Assembly (NCBI RefSeq): GCF_000812875.1
Contig: NZ_JSYK01000003.1
Coordinates: 1 to 64,000, forward strand
From: Kaistella solincola
Lineage (GTDB): Bacteria; Bacteroidota; Bacteroidia; Flavobacteriales; Weeksellaceae
Reading direction: 5' to 3'
DNA: 64,000 nucleotides
Within the stretch, counting starts at the first letter, position 1. The number at the start of each line of letters is the position of its first letter. Below the pieces are notes generated by a model, which was given only the letters and a program-made list of their open reading frames with translations, had not been told where the DNA came from and made no database searches. Below, piece by piece: positions 36,765 through 45,900 of the stretch. The position numbers and the translations under genes are program-made.

Positions 36765-37364
36765 TTATTTTAAATTATTCATCACATCTTGTGATGCTTT
36801 CAGATGTTTCTCCAAAATCGGTACTGTTTTCGAGGCGAATGATTTTAAATTGCCATCTCCACCAGCATCTGCCTGCTTTTTAAAGGCAGCAATATCTTTT
36901 TTATGATCAGTCACCAAAAAGTCAACATATGCCTTATCGAAATCAGCGCCCTTTGTGGCTTGCATATCATTGTATTTTTGCTGCATATCAGCTTTTAGCG
37001 TATTTGGTAAATCGTAACCGGCGCTTGTTGCCCAACTTTTAAGCTCATCGTTGGCTTTGGTGTGATCATCTACCATCATTTTGCCGAGCGATTTTACTTC
37101 CTGCTGAGTGCTGTTGGTTTCTGCCAACACCCCCAACATCACTTCCATCATTCCGCCCGTAGCAGCTTCATTGGCGAACATTTTATCCTGTTCTGTAAGC
37201 GTTTCATTGGTAGTGCCAGTCATCGTTGAATCTGTCATCATCATAGTTGAGTCGGCAGGCATGGTCATTATACTATCCGTCGTGGATGTGGTTTGCGTGT
37301 TTTCGTTTTTGTTACAGGCCATCAGCGCCGCAGCGCACAAGACCGAAAGCATTGCATTTTTCAT
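36765..37364 (-). CDS. DUF4142 lipoprotein
   Basis: A 199-residue lipoprotein with a lipobox ending at Cys17 (AALMAC). A Met/Thr/Ser-rich linker (about 20-57, with many repeats like DSTMMMTDSTM) precedes a helical DUF4142 domain (about 58-199; EQDKMFANEAATGGMMEVMLGVLA, VKSLGKMMVDDHTKAN, FDKAYVDFLVTDHKKDIAAFKK). The domain is ferritin-like in fold, with conserved His in DDH and DHK motifs, but its function is unknown. Single gene, divergent from mrp with a 247 bp gap that contains a dispersed-repeat copy near 37434-37462. Confidence 0.85.
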   Translation of the reverse strand: MKNAMLSVLCAAALMACNKNENTQTTSTTDSIMTMPADSTMMMTDSTMTGTTNETLTEQDKMFANEAATGGMMEVMLGVLAETNSTQQEVKSLGKMMVDDHTKANDELKSWATSAGYDLPNTLKADMQQKYNDMQATKGADFDKAYVDFLVTDHKKDIAAFKKQADAGGDGNLKSFASKTVPILEKHLKASQDVMNNLK

Positions 37365-37611
37365 AATAGTAATATTTTAAGATTAAACTGAGTTTAGCAG
37401 TCTGTCTATCAGAAAGTTGTGAAACATCAAGAATTTTGCCAATTCAACGGCTAATTTTTAATTTTAATAACTGTGCAATAAGTATTTAAGCATAACTTTA
37501 TCTACAAAGTAACCGTGATGTAGATTTAACACAAACATTTATCATAAATTTTAATCATTCTAAATAAGAAAATATTGCTTAAATTTGACCATCAATTTTT
37601 TATAAAGAATT

Positions 37612-38727
37612 ATGTTGACGAAAGCAAAAGTTCAGGATTTCCTGAAAGAGATAGAAGTAGATGATTTGGTGCACAATTTCCAGGTGATGGGAAATGATGT
37701 GTATATCGATATGACCGCGCATTCACCGGCAATGCACGAAAAGAAAAAGCTGGAAGCTGCCATGAAACAGGCGTTCGCTTCGCAGTTTGGTGAGGAAGTG
37801 GTTTTGAAACTGAAAATTGCCTCTCCGGAACCGTCGGAAGTTCAGCAAAATCAAATTAAAGGAAAACAAATTCCGGGCATCCAGAATATTATCGCAATTG
37901 CTTCCGGAAAAGGTGGCGTTGGGAAATCTACCGTTGCAGCAAATCTTGCGGTAACTTTAGCAACAATGGGTTTTAAAGTCGGTATTTTAGATGCAGATAT
38001 TTACGGACCATCAATTCCAACGATGTTGGATACGGAAGGTTCAAAACCGATTACCGTGGAAGTTGACGGAAAATCACTGATGAAACCGGTAGAAAATTAC
38101 GGGGTAAAAATGCTTTCAATCGGATATTTTTCCGGTGCAAACCAGGCGGTTGTTTGGCGTGGCCCGATGGCTTCTAAGGCATTAAACCAAATGATTCGGG
38201 ACGCAGCATGGGGTGAACTTGATTTCCTTTTAATCGATTTGCCGCCGGGAACAGGCGATATTCATTTATCAATTATTCAGGAAGTTCCGGTAACCGGCGC
38301 GGTAATCGTAAGTACGCCACAACACGTTGCCCTTGCTGATGTAAGAAAAGGAATCGCAATGTTTCAGATGGAAAGCATCAACATTCCGGTTTTAGGTTTA
38401 ATTGAAAATATGTCGTATTTTACTCCGGAAGAATTGCCGGAAAATAAATATTATATTTTCGGGAACCAGGGCGCGCAGTTTTTAGCTGAAGATTTAGGAA
38501 TTCCTGTTTTAGGTGAAATTCCTTTGGTACAAAGTATCCGCGAATCCGGTGACGTTGGCAGACCGGCAGCTTTGCAGGAAAATTCTGTAGTTGCAAAAAT
38601 TTATCATGAAACTACCCAGAAAATGGTAGAAAGCCTAGTAGAACGGAATAAAAACATGCCGGCGACCGAAGCGGTAAAAATTACCACAATGGCAGGCTGT
38701 TCACCAAAAAACAAAAAAAACGCCTAA
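37612..38727 (+). CDS. mrp: Mrp/ApbC-type Fe-S cluster carrier ATPase
   Basis: A 371-residue P-loop protein that carries and transfers iron-sulfur clusters. An N-terminal MIP18/DUF59-like domain covers about 1-85. The ATPase has the deviant Walker A SGKGGVGKST (98-107), LDADIYGPSIPTML, VWRGPMASKALNQMI and LLIDLPPGTGD. A C-terminal pair CXX-type site is not intact: the segment ENMSYFTPEELPENKYYIFG lacks the usual CxxC, as in many Bacteroidetes Mrp, while AGCSPKN near the end carries a lone Cys. The nfu gene follows 42 bp later. TAAATTTG at 37580-37587 may be its -7 box. Confidence 0.92.
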   Translation: MLTKAKVQDFLKEIEVDDLVHNFQVMGNDVYIDMTAHSPAMHEKKKLEAAMKQAFASQFGEEVVLKLKIASPEPSEVQQNQIKGKQIPGIQNIIAIASGKGGVGKSTVAANLAVTLATMGFKVGILDADIYGPSIPTMLDTEGSKPITVEVDGKSLMKPVENYGVKMLSIGYFSGANQAVVWRGPMASKALNQMIRDAAWGELDFLLIDLPPGTGDIHLSIIQEVPVTGAVIVSTPQHVALADVRKGIAMFQMESINIPVLGLIENMSYFTPEELPENKYYIFGNQGAQFLAEDLGIPVLGEIPLVQSIRESGDVGRPAALQENSVVAKIYHETTQKMVESLVERNKNMPATEAVKITTMAGCSPKNKKNA

Positions 38728-38769
38728 AAAACACCTTTTATTCTTCGAATAAAGAATGAATCTCAAACG

Positions 38770-39018
38770 ATGGAAAAACAATTAACACAGGAAGAAACGG
38801 TAACCAAAGTACTGTTGGCACTGGAAAGTATACGTCCGTTTTTGAATAAAGACGGCGGCGATATCGAACTGATCGATGTGCGCGAACACACCGTATTGGT
38901 AAAACTCCACGGCAACTGCAACGGCTGCCCGATGAGTTTTTCTACAATGAAACTTGGTGTGGAAAATACCGTGAAGCAATTTGCGCCGGAAATCACCGAG
39001 GTGCTTGCAGTAGAATAA
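38770..39018 (+). CDS. NifU-like (Nfu) Fe-S scaffold protein
   Basis: An 82-residue protein that consists of the Nfu C-terminal domain only. The cluster-binding CxxC is Cys50-Cys53 (GNCNGCPMSF). RPFLNKDGGDIELI is the family signature. It is the natural partner of the upstream Mrp-type carrier: both act in delivery of Fe-S clusters. A terminator follows at 39041. Confidence 0.95.
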   Translation: MEKQLTQEETVTKVLLALESIRPFLNKDGGDIELIDVREHTVLVKLHGNCNGCPMSFSTMKLGVENTVKQFAPEITEVLAVE

Positions 39019-39040
39019 AAATATTCCACCAAAAAATTAA

Positions 39041-39066
39041 AACGGGCAATTGTCCGTTTTTTTTAT
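39041..39066 (+). terminator. Rho-independent terminator
   Basis: AACGGGCAATTGTCCGTT is a short near-palindromic stem followed by eight T, 23 bp after the nfu stop. Confidence 0.8.
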
Positions 39067-39162
39067 CTCCGCTTCGGCAAGACGGTAATTATGCGTAATT
39101 TCGCATAGTCTAAAATTTTGACGTTGAAATTAATTATTTTAGCACTTTAAACTAATGATTAT

Positions 39163-40023
39163 ATGATTGCCATTATAGACGGCGGTTCTACGAAATGTGA
39201 CTGGGTTATCCTGGATAATTCCGGGAAACTTCACCTGCGGACTACAACTTTAGGCTTTAATCCAAATATTATCAATCCGGATTTTATCGGAAAAGAAATC
39301 GATCGCAATGAAGACCTTTTTTTCCTAAAAAATTATATCGAAAAGCTGTTCTTTTATGGTTCTGGTTGCGGCACCGCTGCGAATGCAAAAAAGGTGAATG
39401 ACGAATTTGTAACCTCTTTTCCGCAAGCGGAAATTCGGGTGAAAGAAGATATGACCGCCGCGGCCTATGCGGCTTACGACGGTGAACCCGGTATGGTTTG
39501 CATTCTGGGAACCGGTTCTAATTCCTGCTTTTTTGATGGTGAAAAAATCCGTATTGATTTGCCTTCTTTAGGTTTCCTTATCGGTGACGAAGGAAGCGGC
39601 AGCGCTTTGGGAAAACATCTATTGCGCAGGTTTTTCATGAAAAAATTGCCCGTCGATTTGGAAAAGCAATTCAAAGAAAAATACCAGCTAACCATCGACG
39701 ACGCCATTAAAAATATGTACCATAATCCTCGCGCCAATGCGTATCTGGGCGACTTCAACAAATTTATCGCTGAAAGAAAAGAGCATCCCTACTTTCAGAA
39801 TATGGTTTTCGATGAAATGAAAAACTTTTTGGATTACCAGGTTTTACCATATCCGGAAGCACGGGAAGTAAATATAAATTTTATGGGTTATATTGCCTTT
39901 ATTTATGAAGATATCCTGCGTTCTGCAGCAGCTGAACTCAATTTAAAAATCGGCAGAGTCGTACAAAAACCTATAGAAAGTCTGGTAGACTATCACAAAA
40001 AATACATTCTAAATCTGGACTAA
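39163..40023 (+). CDS. BadF/BadG-type ATPase, N-acetylglucosamine kinase-like
   Basis: A 286-residue ASKHA-fold protein. The phosphate 1 motif is IDGGSTKCDWVI (residues 5-16), the central motif is CILGTGSNSCFFDGEKI, and GFLIGDEGSGSALGKHLLR is typical of the BadF/BcrA family and of eukaryote-type GlcNAc kinases. The protein lacks the Fe-S cysteines of benzoyl-CoA reductase activators, so a sugar kinase role, perhaps on amino sugars of cell-wall recycling, is more likely. An inverted repeat TATGCG/CGCATA at 39090-39107 upstream may be an operator. Single gene. Confidence 0.83.
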   Translation: MIAIIDGGSTKCDWVILDNSGKLHLRTTTLGFNPNIINPDFIGKEIDRNEDLFFLKNYIEKLFFYGSGCGTAANAKKVNDEFVTSFPQAEIRVKEDMTAAAYAAYDGEPGMVCILGTGSNSCFFDGEKIRIDLPSLGFLIGDEGSGSALGKHLLRRFFMKKLPVDLEKQFKEKYQLTIDDAIKNMYHNPRANAYLGDFNKFIAERKEHPYFQNMVFDEMKNFLDYQVLPYPEAREVNINFMGYIAFIYEDILRSAAAELNLKIGRVVQKPIESLVDYHKKYILNLD

Positions 40024-40100
40024 TTTCGGTCCGGAAGAACTTTAATAATATTTAGGTATTTGAGGAAAATTGCCTCAAAATACCGCTAAAAAATCAAGTC

Positions 40101-42392
40101 ATGTCCACTACAAACAATCGAGACGAGCGCAATTTCAGACAAGCCGCTTTAGATTATCACAGCAATGAACCGAAGGGGAAAATTGAAGTAATTCCCTCTA
40201 AACCACATTCTTCGCAGCGCGATCTGTCGCTGGCATATTCGCCCGGAGTTGCTATCCCGTGTCTCGAAATTGAAAAAGATCCGAAACTCGCATATGAGTA
40301 CACCGGAAAAGGAAATCTTGTTGCTGTAATCTCCAATGGAACTGCGGTTTTAGGTTTGGGCGACATCGGTGCTGAAGCTTCAAAACCGGTCATGGAAGGT
40401 AAAGGATTGCTTTTTAAAATTTTTGCGGACATCAATGTTTTTGATATTGAAATCAACGAAAAAGATCCCGACAAATTCATCGAAATTGTAAAAGGTATTG
40501 CGCCAACTTTTGGTGGAATTAACCTTGAAGATATTAAAGCGCCTGAAGCTTTTTACATCGAGCAGCGTTTGAAGGAAGAGCTTAATATTCCGCTGATGCA
40601 CGACGATCAGCACGGAACAGCGATTATTTCTGCTGCAGCTTTGGTTAACGCACTTGAAATTGCAGATAAAAAAATCGATGAGATAAAAATGGTGGTAAAC
40701 GGTGCCGGCGCCGCTGCAATTGCATGTACAAAGCTGTATGTTCAGCTTGGCCTTCGCATAGAAAATATTTTAATGTGCGATTCCAAAGGCGTTATCAATC
40801 AGCGTCGCGAAAACCTGACCCCAGAAAAACTAGATTTTGTTGCTAATACGGACCGAAATACTTTAGCTGAAGCCTTGAAAGGTGCGGACGTATTCATTGG
40901 TCTTTCCAAAGGAAATATTATGACGCCGGAAATGCTGATGCAAATGGCAGAAAATCCGATCGTTTTCGGTTTGGCAAATCCAGACCCGGAAATTGAATAC
41001 GATGTTGCGATGTCGACCAGACCCGACACCATTATGGCAACCGGTCGAAGCGACTATCCTAACCAGGTAAATAATGTTTTAGGTTTCCCGTACATTTTCC
41101 GCGGCGCTTTAGACGTACAGGCAACCGGAATTAATGAAGCCATGAAATTGGCCGCAGTTCATGCGATTGCTAAACTAGCGAAAGAGCCAGTTCCGGAAGC
41201 TGTAATTCTCGCGTACAGTTTAAAAGGTTTGAATTTCGGACGCGAATATTTTATTCCAAAACCGTTTGATAACCGTTTAATTACAAGAGTTTCTGTTGCG
41301 GTAGCAAAAGCGGCAATGGAAAGCGGAATTGCCGGTAAACCCATCGAAAATTTTGACGAGTATGAAAATGCTTTGCTGGATCGAATGGGTCGCGACGAAA
41401 AACTCATCCGCATGATGCAAAATCGTGCGCGGTCGAATCCCAAACGCGTTACGCTAGGAAATGCGGAAGAATATAATGTGTTAAAAGCTGCTCAGATTCT
41501 CGTTGAAGAAGGTATTGCGCACCCGATTTTATTAGGTGAAAAGAAATACATTCAGCAGCAGATGAAAAAATTCGGTATTGAGCTGAACGTACCGATTATT
41601 GATCCAATGGACGATGATCAGGCAGAAAACCGTCTGGAGTACCGGGAAACACTCTGGAAAATGCGCCAGCGCAAAGGCATGAATGAATATAAAGCAAAAA
41701 GATATGTACGGCAGCGTGATTATTTCGGTCCCTTAATGCTTCATCATAATGACACCGACGCTTTAATTGTTGGTTTTTCGAAAAATTATGCGTCTACGAT
41801 TAAACCTATTTTGAAAATCGTGGAAAAAGAAAAGGGTGTAGATAAAATTTCCTCCATGATGATGATTATGACGGAGAAGAAGCCCATTTTCTTTGCGGAT
41901 ACTTCCATTAATCAAAACCCAACAGCTGAAGATTTGGTGAATATAGCACGAATGTCTGAGATGACTGTGCGAACGTTTGCTGTAGAACCGCGAATAGCGA
42001 TGTTGTCTTTTGAAAACTTTTCCAGCCGTTCGGAAACCTCAAAAAAAGTGGCTAAAGCAGTTTCTATCTTGCACGAAAAATTTCCCAAAATGATTGTGGA
42101 TGGTGAAATTCAACCTGATTTTGCCTTGGATAGCGACCATCTTTCTGATTATCCTTTTTCAAAATTGGGAACAACGCCGGCGAACGTTTTTGTCTTTCCG
42201 AATTTAGAAAGTGCAAATATTTCCTATAAAATTATCCGTGGTTTAAAAGTAGCGCAAGTCGTTGGACCAATTTTAATGGGCTTGAAAAAACCAGTTCACG
42301 TCCTGCAAATGCGCGCCAGTGTCGATGAAATCGTGAATCTGGCAACAATAGCTGTTTTGGATGCGCAGCGCCGTGAAGAATCAAAAGCGTAA
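40101..42392 (+). CDS. maeB: NADP-dependent malic enzyme, MaeB type
   Basis: A 763-residue fusion. The N-terminal malic enzyme (about 1-430) has LAYSPGVAIPCLEI, MHDDQHGTAIISAAAL with metal-binding Asp, and the Rossmann motif VVNGAGAAAIACTKLY. The C-terminal half (about 435-763) is a phosphotransacetylase-like domain (LVEEGIAHPILLGEKKYIQ, SKLGTTPANVFVFPNLESANISYKII). MaeB oxidatively decarboxylates malate to pyruvate and makes NADPH; the PTA-like part is regulatory in known MaeB. It starts an apparent operon with ruvA 16 bp and sprA 3 bp further on. Confidence 0.95.
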   Translation: MSTTNNRDERNFRQAALDYHSNEPKGKIEVIPSKPHSSQRDLSLAYSPGVAIPCLEIEKDPKLAYEYTGKGNLVAVISNGTAVLGLGDIGAEASKPVMEGKGLLFKIFADINVFDIEINEKDPDKFIEIVKGIAPTFGGINLEDIKAPEAFYIEQRLKEELNIPLMHDDQHGTAIISAAALVNALEIADKKIDEIKMVVNGAGAAAIACTKLYVQLGLRIENILMCDSKGVINQRRENLTPEKLDFVANTDRNTLAEALKGADVFIGLSKGNIMTPEMLMQMAENPIVFGLANPDPEIEYDVAMSTRPDTIMATGRSDYPNQVNNVLGFPYIFRGALDVQATGINEAMKLAAVHAIAKLAKEPVPEAVILAYSLKGLNFGREYFIPKPFDNRLITRVSVAVAKAAMESGIAGKPIENFDEYENALLDRMGRDEKLIRMMQNRARSNPKRVTLGNAEEYNVLKAAQILVEEGIAHPILLGEKKYIQQQMKKFGIELNVPIIDPMDDDQAENRLEYRETLWKMRQRKGMNEYKAKRYVRQRDYFGPLMLHHNDTDALIVGFSKNYASTIKPILKIVEKEKGVDKISSMMMIMTEKKPIFFADTSINQNPTAEDLVNIARMSEMTVRTFAVEPRIAMLSFENFSSRSETSKKVAKAVSILHEKFPKMIVDGEIQPDFALDSDHLSDYPFSKLGTTPANVFVFPNLESANISYKIIRGLKVAQVVGPILMGLKKPVHVLQMRASVDEIVNLATIAVLDAQRREESKA

Positions 42393-42408
42393 TTATTAAT
42401 TTTTAAAA

Positions 42409-42993
42409 ATGATATATTCGCTTAAAGGAATTGTTCAGCAACTTAACCCAACTTCCGTCGTCGTTGATGTAAACGGTGTGGGTTATTTTGTTGGCATCAG
42501 TCTGCAAACCTCAGAAAAATTGGTCTTAGGAAAGGAAACTTTTTTAAACATCCAGCAAATCATCCGCGAAGATGCAAACCTGCTTTTTGGTTTTGATACC
42601 ATCGCTGAAAAAGAGCTGTTTAATTTGCTGATCAGCGTGAATGGGGTTGGGCCGGTCTCGGCTTTAATCATGCTTTCATCGCTGTCTTTGCAGGAGATTG
42701 CTACCGGCATCCTATCAAACAACAGCATGATGCTGCAAAAGGTAAAAGGAATTGGTGCCAAGACTGCAGAGCGTATTATCGTGGAACTGAAAGATAAAAT
42801 GCAAAAATTTGCCGTTTCAGCCGGTAATTTTTCACCGGCCGTAAATAATAAAGTGAAGGAGGAATCGTTATCAGCTTTAGAAGTTTTGGGTATTTCAAAA
42901 AAAATGAGCGAGAAAATTGCCGACCGTATTTTAAAGCAAAACCCGGACTTGACGGTAGAAGACCTGATAAAACAAATATTAAAAAATATTTAA
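42409..42993 (+). CDS. ruvA: Holliday junction branch migration protein RuvA
   Basis: RuvA binds Holliday junctions as a tetramer and loads the RuvB motor. The 194-residue protein has the OB-fold domain (about 1-62, MIYSLKGIVQQLNPTSVVVDVNGVGYFVGI), two helix-hairpin-helix motifs (LISVNGVGPVSALIML and KVKGIGAKTAERIIVELKDK) and a RuvB-binding C-terminal domain (about 145-194). ruvB is not in the window. The link maeB-ruvA-sprA is common in Flavobacteriia. Confidence 0.96.
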   Translation: MIYSLKGIVQQLNPTSVVVDVNGVGYFVGISLQTSEKLVLGKETFLNIQQIIREDANLLFGFDTIAEKELFNLLISVNGVGPVSALIMLSSLSLQEIATGILSNNSMMLQKVKGIGAKTAERIIVELKDKMQKFAVSAGNFSPAVNNKVKEESLSALEVLGISKKMSEKIADRILKQNPDLTVEDLIKQILKNI

Positions 42994-42996
42994 CAT

Positions 42997-45900
42997 TTGG
43001 GAAGAAAAAGATTAATTCAACAGCGTTTTTTAGGTTTTCTACTTACGTTTTTTTCTCTTACGTCGGTTTTCGCGCAGGTTAAACCCAGCGATAGTGCCAG
43101 CGTACGACAGGATTTTTCTTTGCCCAATCCCACCCGCTACGAAGCATTTTATGATGTTTCCAGCGGCATGTACATTCTTTATCCCAAAATCGGTAATATG
43201 GTGGTGGGAAATCCCGTTTCCATGACGTCTGCAGAATACCAAAAGTATATGCTGACCAACGAAATAAGCGAATATTACCGTGAAAAATCATCAATTAATG
43301 ATTTAGGTTATAGGAAAGATCAGACGGAAGCCATAAAAAAAGGTTTACTACCATCTGTAAAGGTTAAAAACAAACTTTTTGAAACCTTATTTGGCGGCAA
43401 TAAGATTGAAATTATTCCGCAAGGGTTCGCTTCCTTTGACATTGGAGGTCTTTACCAAAAAATAGATAATCCGTTAATTTTGCCCCAAAACAGGACCAAT
43501 TTTGCTATTGATATTCAGCAGCGAATCCAGTTGGGAATGATTGGTAAAGTAGGTGAAAATCTACAGTTAAAAGCCAATTACGATACCCAAAGCGGTTTTG
43601 CTTTTGAAAACCGCATGAACCTCATCTGGCAGGCAAAAGGAACCTGGCGCGATTTACAGACCAAAGGTTTAAATAACCCAACTGGCAGCGGCGAAGATAA
43701 AATCATCAAGCGCGTGGAATTCGGAAATGTAAATATGCCGCTTTCCACTAGTTTAATTCGCGGTTCCGAATCGCTTTTTGGACTAAAGACGGAGTTTCAG
43801 CTGGGGAAAACCTACGGAACTTTGGTGTTTTCGCAACAGCAAGGTGAAGCCCGAAACATCATTGCTCAGGGCGGTGGCGTTATGAACACTTTTAAGTTCA
43901 ACGCGGTAGATTATGAAGATAATCAGCACTATTTTCTGGGACATTTTTTCTTAAATACTTACGACAAAGCGCTTCTTAATTACCCCCAGATCAATTCCCG
44001 TGTGAATATCAGCCGCATTGAAGCCTGGGTTTTAGATCAGGGTTCCGGAAATCTTCAGGACCAAAAAGGAATTCTTGGGATTCGGGATTTAGGTGATGGC
44101 ACGTCAGGTTTTCCGGATAATTCACAAAATAATTTATACCAAAGCATCGTCAGTTTAGGTCCGGCAATTCGCGACGTAAATACCGCCTACAATGCTATAA
44201 ATGGTAAATCTTTCCCGAACGCAAACGGTTCAGCAGAAAATTACGTGGACGGTGAGCAATTTATCTTCAACCGTAAAGCAAGAAAATTAAATCAAAACGA
44301 ATTTACTTATCATCCGCAGTTAGGTTACGTTTCACTGAACCAAAGACTTAATGACAACCAGCTTTTGGCAGTTTCGTACAGTTATACTTTAAATGGTGAC
44401 AATAAAGTTTATAAAGTTGGTGAATTTTCGGAGGAAAGTCCGGTGCTCATCACCAAAGTTCTGAAACCGAACAGCACCGTGAAAACTTCATCGCCAATGT
44501 GGGATTTGATGATGAAGAACATTTATTCATTAAATACCAATCAGATTAATCCAGACGGATTTTTACTCAACGTGTATTACCGCGATCCTCAAACAGGCGG
44601 AAAGGTAAATTATTTGCCAACAACTGTTAACGCGCCCGACCCTCAGGTTAATCCTAATTTACTGAAACTCTTCAACTGGGACCGTTTAAATATGAATAAC
44701 GATTTGCAGGAAGGTTCAGGTGAAACAGGCGACGGCATTTTCGATTATGTTCCCGGCATTACGGTGAGTTCCGAAAACGGACGCGTAATTTTCACTAAAG
44801 CCAAACCTTTCGGCGCTTATCTGGAAAGTGTATTGGGAAAAGACGATCCGAATTTCGTTTTTAATGACCTTTACAATCAGCAAAAGCAGGTCGCTTCGCA
44901 GAACAATCTTGCGTTGCGATATACCATGGAAGGCCGTTATAAAGGCAGCCAGGGTTCGGGCATTTCATTAGGAGCGATTAACGTGCCGCAAGGTTCTGTA
45001 AAAGTTACCGCCAACGGCGTACAGCTTCAGGAGGGTATTGATTATACCGTCGATTATATGCTGGGAACGGTAAACATTATCAATGAAACCGTAAAGCAGT
45101 CGGGGCAGGCGATCAATATTTCATTGGAAAATCAGCTGACTTTCAATACCCAAAGAAAAAGATTCCTGGGTTTAAATCTCGAAAGAAGATTTAATGAACA
45201 TTTAACCGTCGGTGCTACGGTGGTAAATTATGCCGAAACGCCGCTAACCCAAAAGGTAAATTTTGGTCAGGAAGCTGTGAATAATACAATGGCTGGCTTC
45301 AATATTTTGTATAACAACGAATTGCCTTTTTTAACCCGCTTAACCGATAAAATTCCGTTTGTAAATACCGAAGCACCATCGAATTTGAACTTTATGGCTG
45401 AAGGAGCCTATTTAATTCCGGGTCAAAATAAAGGAATTGGCGACCAGTCTTATATCGATGATTTTGAACAAAGTACCTCAAAAATTTCGCTGAAAGAACC
45501 TGCGATGTGGAGTTTGGCTTCAAAACCGGAAAAAAATCCGGAACCTATTTTTTCTACCGGTAATCTCAATGATAATTTATCTTTTGGAAATGGACGTGGT
45601 TTGTTAAGCTGGTACAATATTGATCCGAGATTTTATGGAATAGGAGGAAAAGCGCCGAGTGGAATTAATGCCGAAGCCGTATCAAATCACGCGTCCCGAC
45701 GTGTGAAAACATCTGAACTGTTCAACAGCCGCGATTTCGTTGCCGGTGAACAACTGTATACCAACACGTTCGACCTTACTTATTTCCCGACGGAAAGGGG
45801 ACCATATAATGTAAATCCAGCTTCTGAAACTACGCAGCAGCGCTGGGCGGGGTTAATGAGACCTATTTCGGTGTCCAATTTCACCAATTCAAATATCGAA

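Noticed and set aside
39090-39107. TATGCG/CGCATA inverted repeat as a definite operator
   Set aside because: Only 6 bp arms with no repeat elsewhere and no known regulator; mentioned under the kinase gene but too weak to list on its own.
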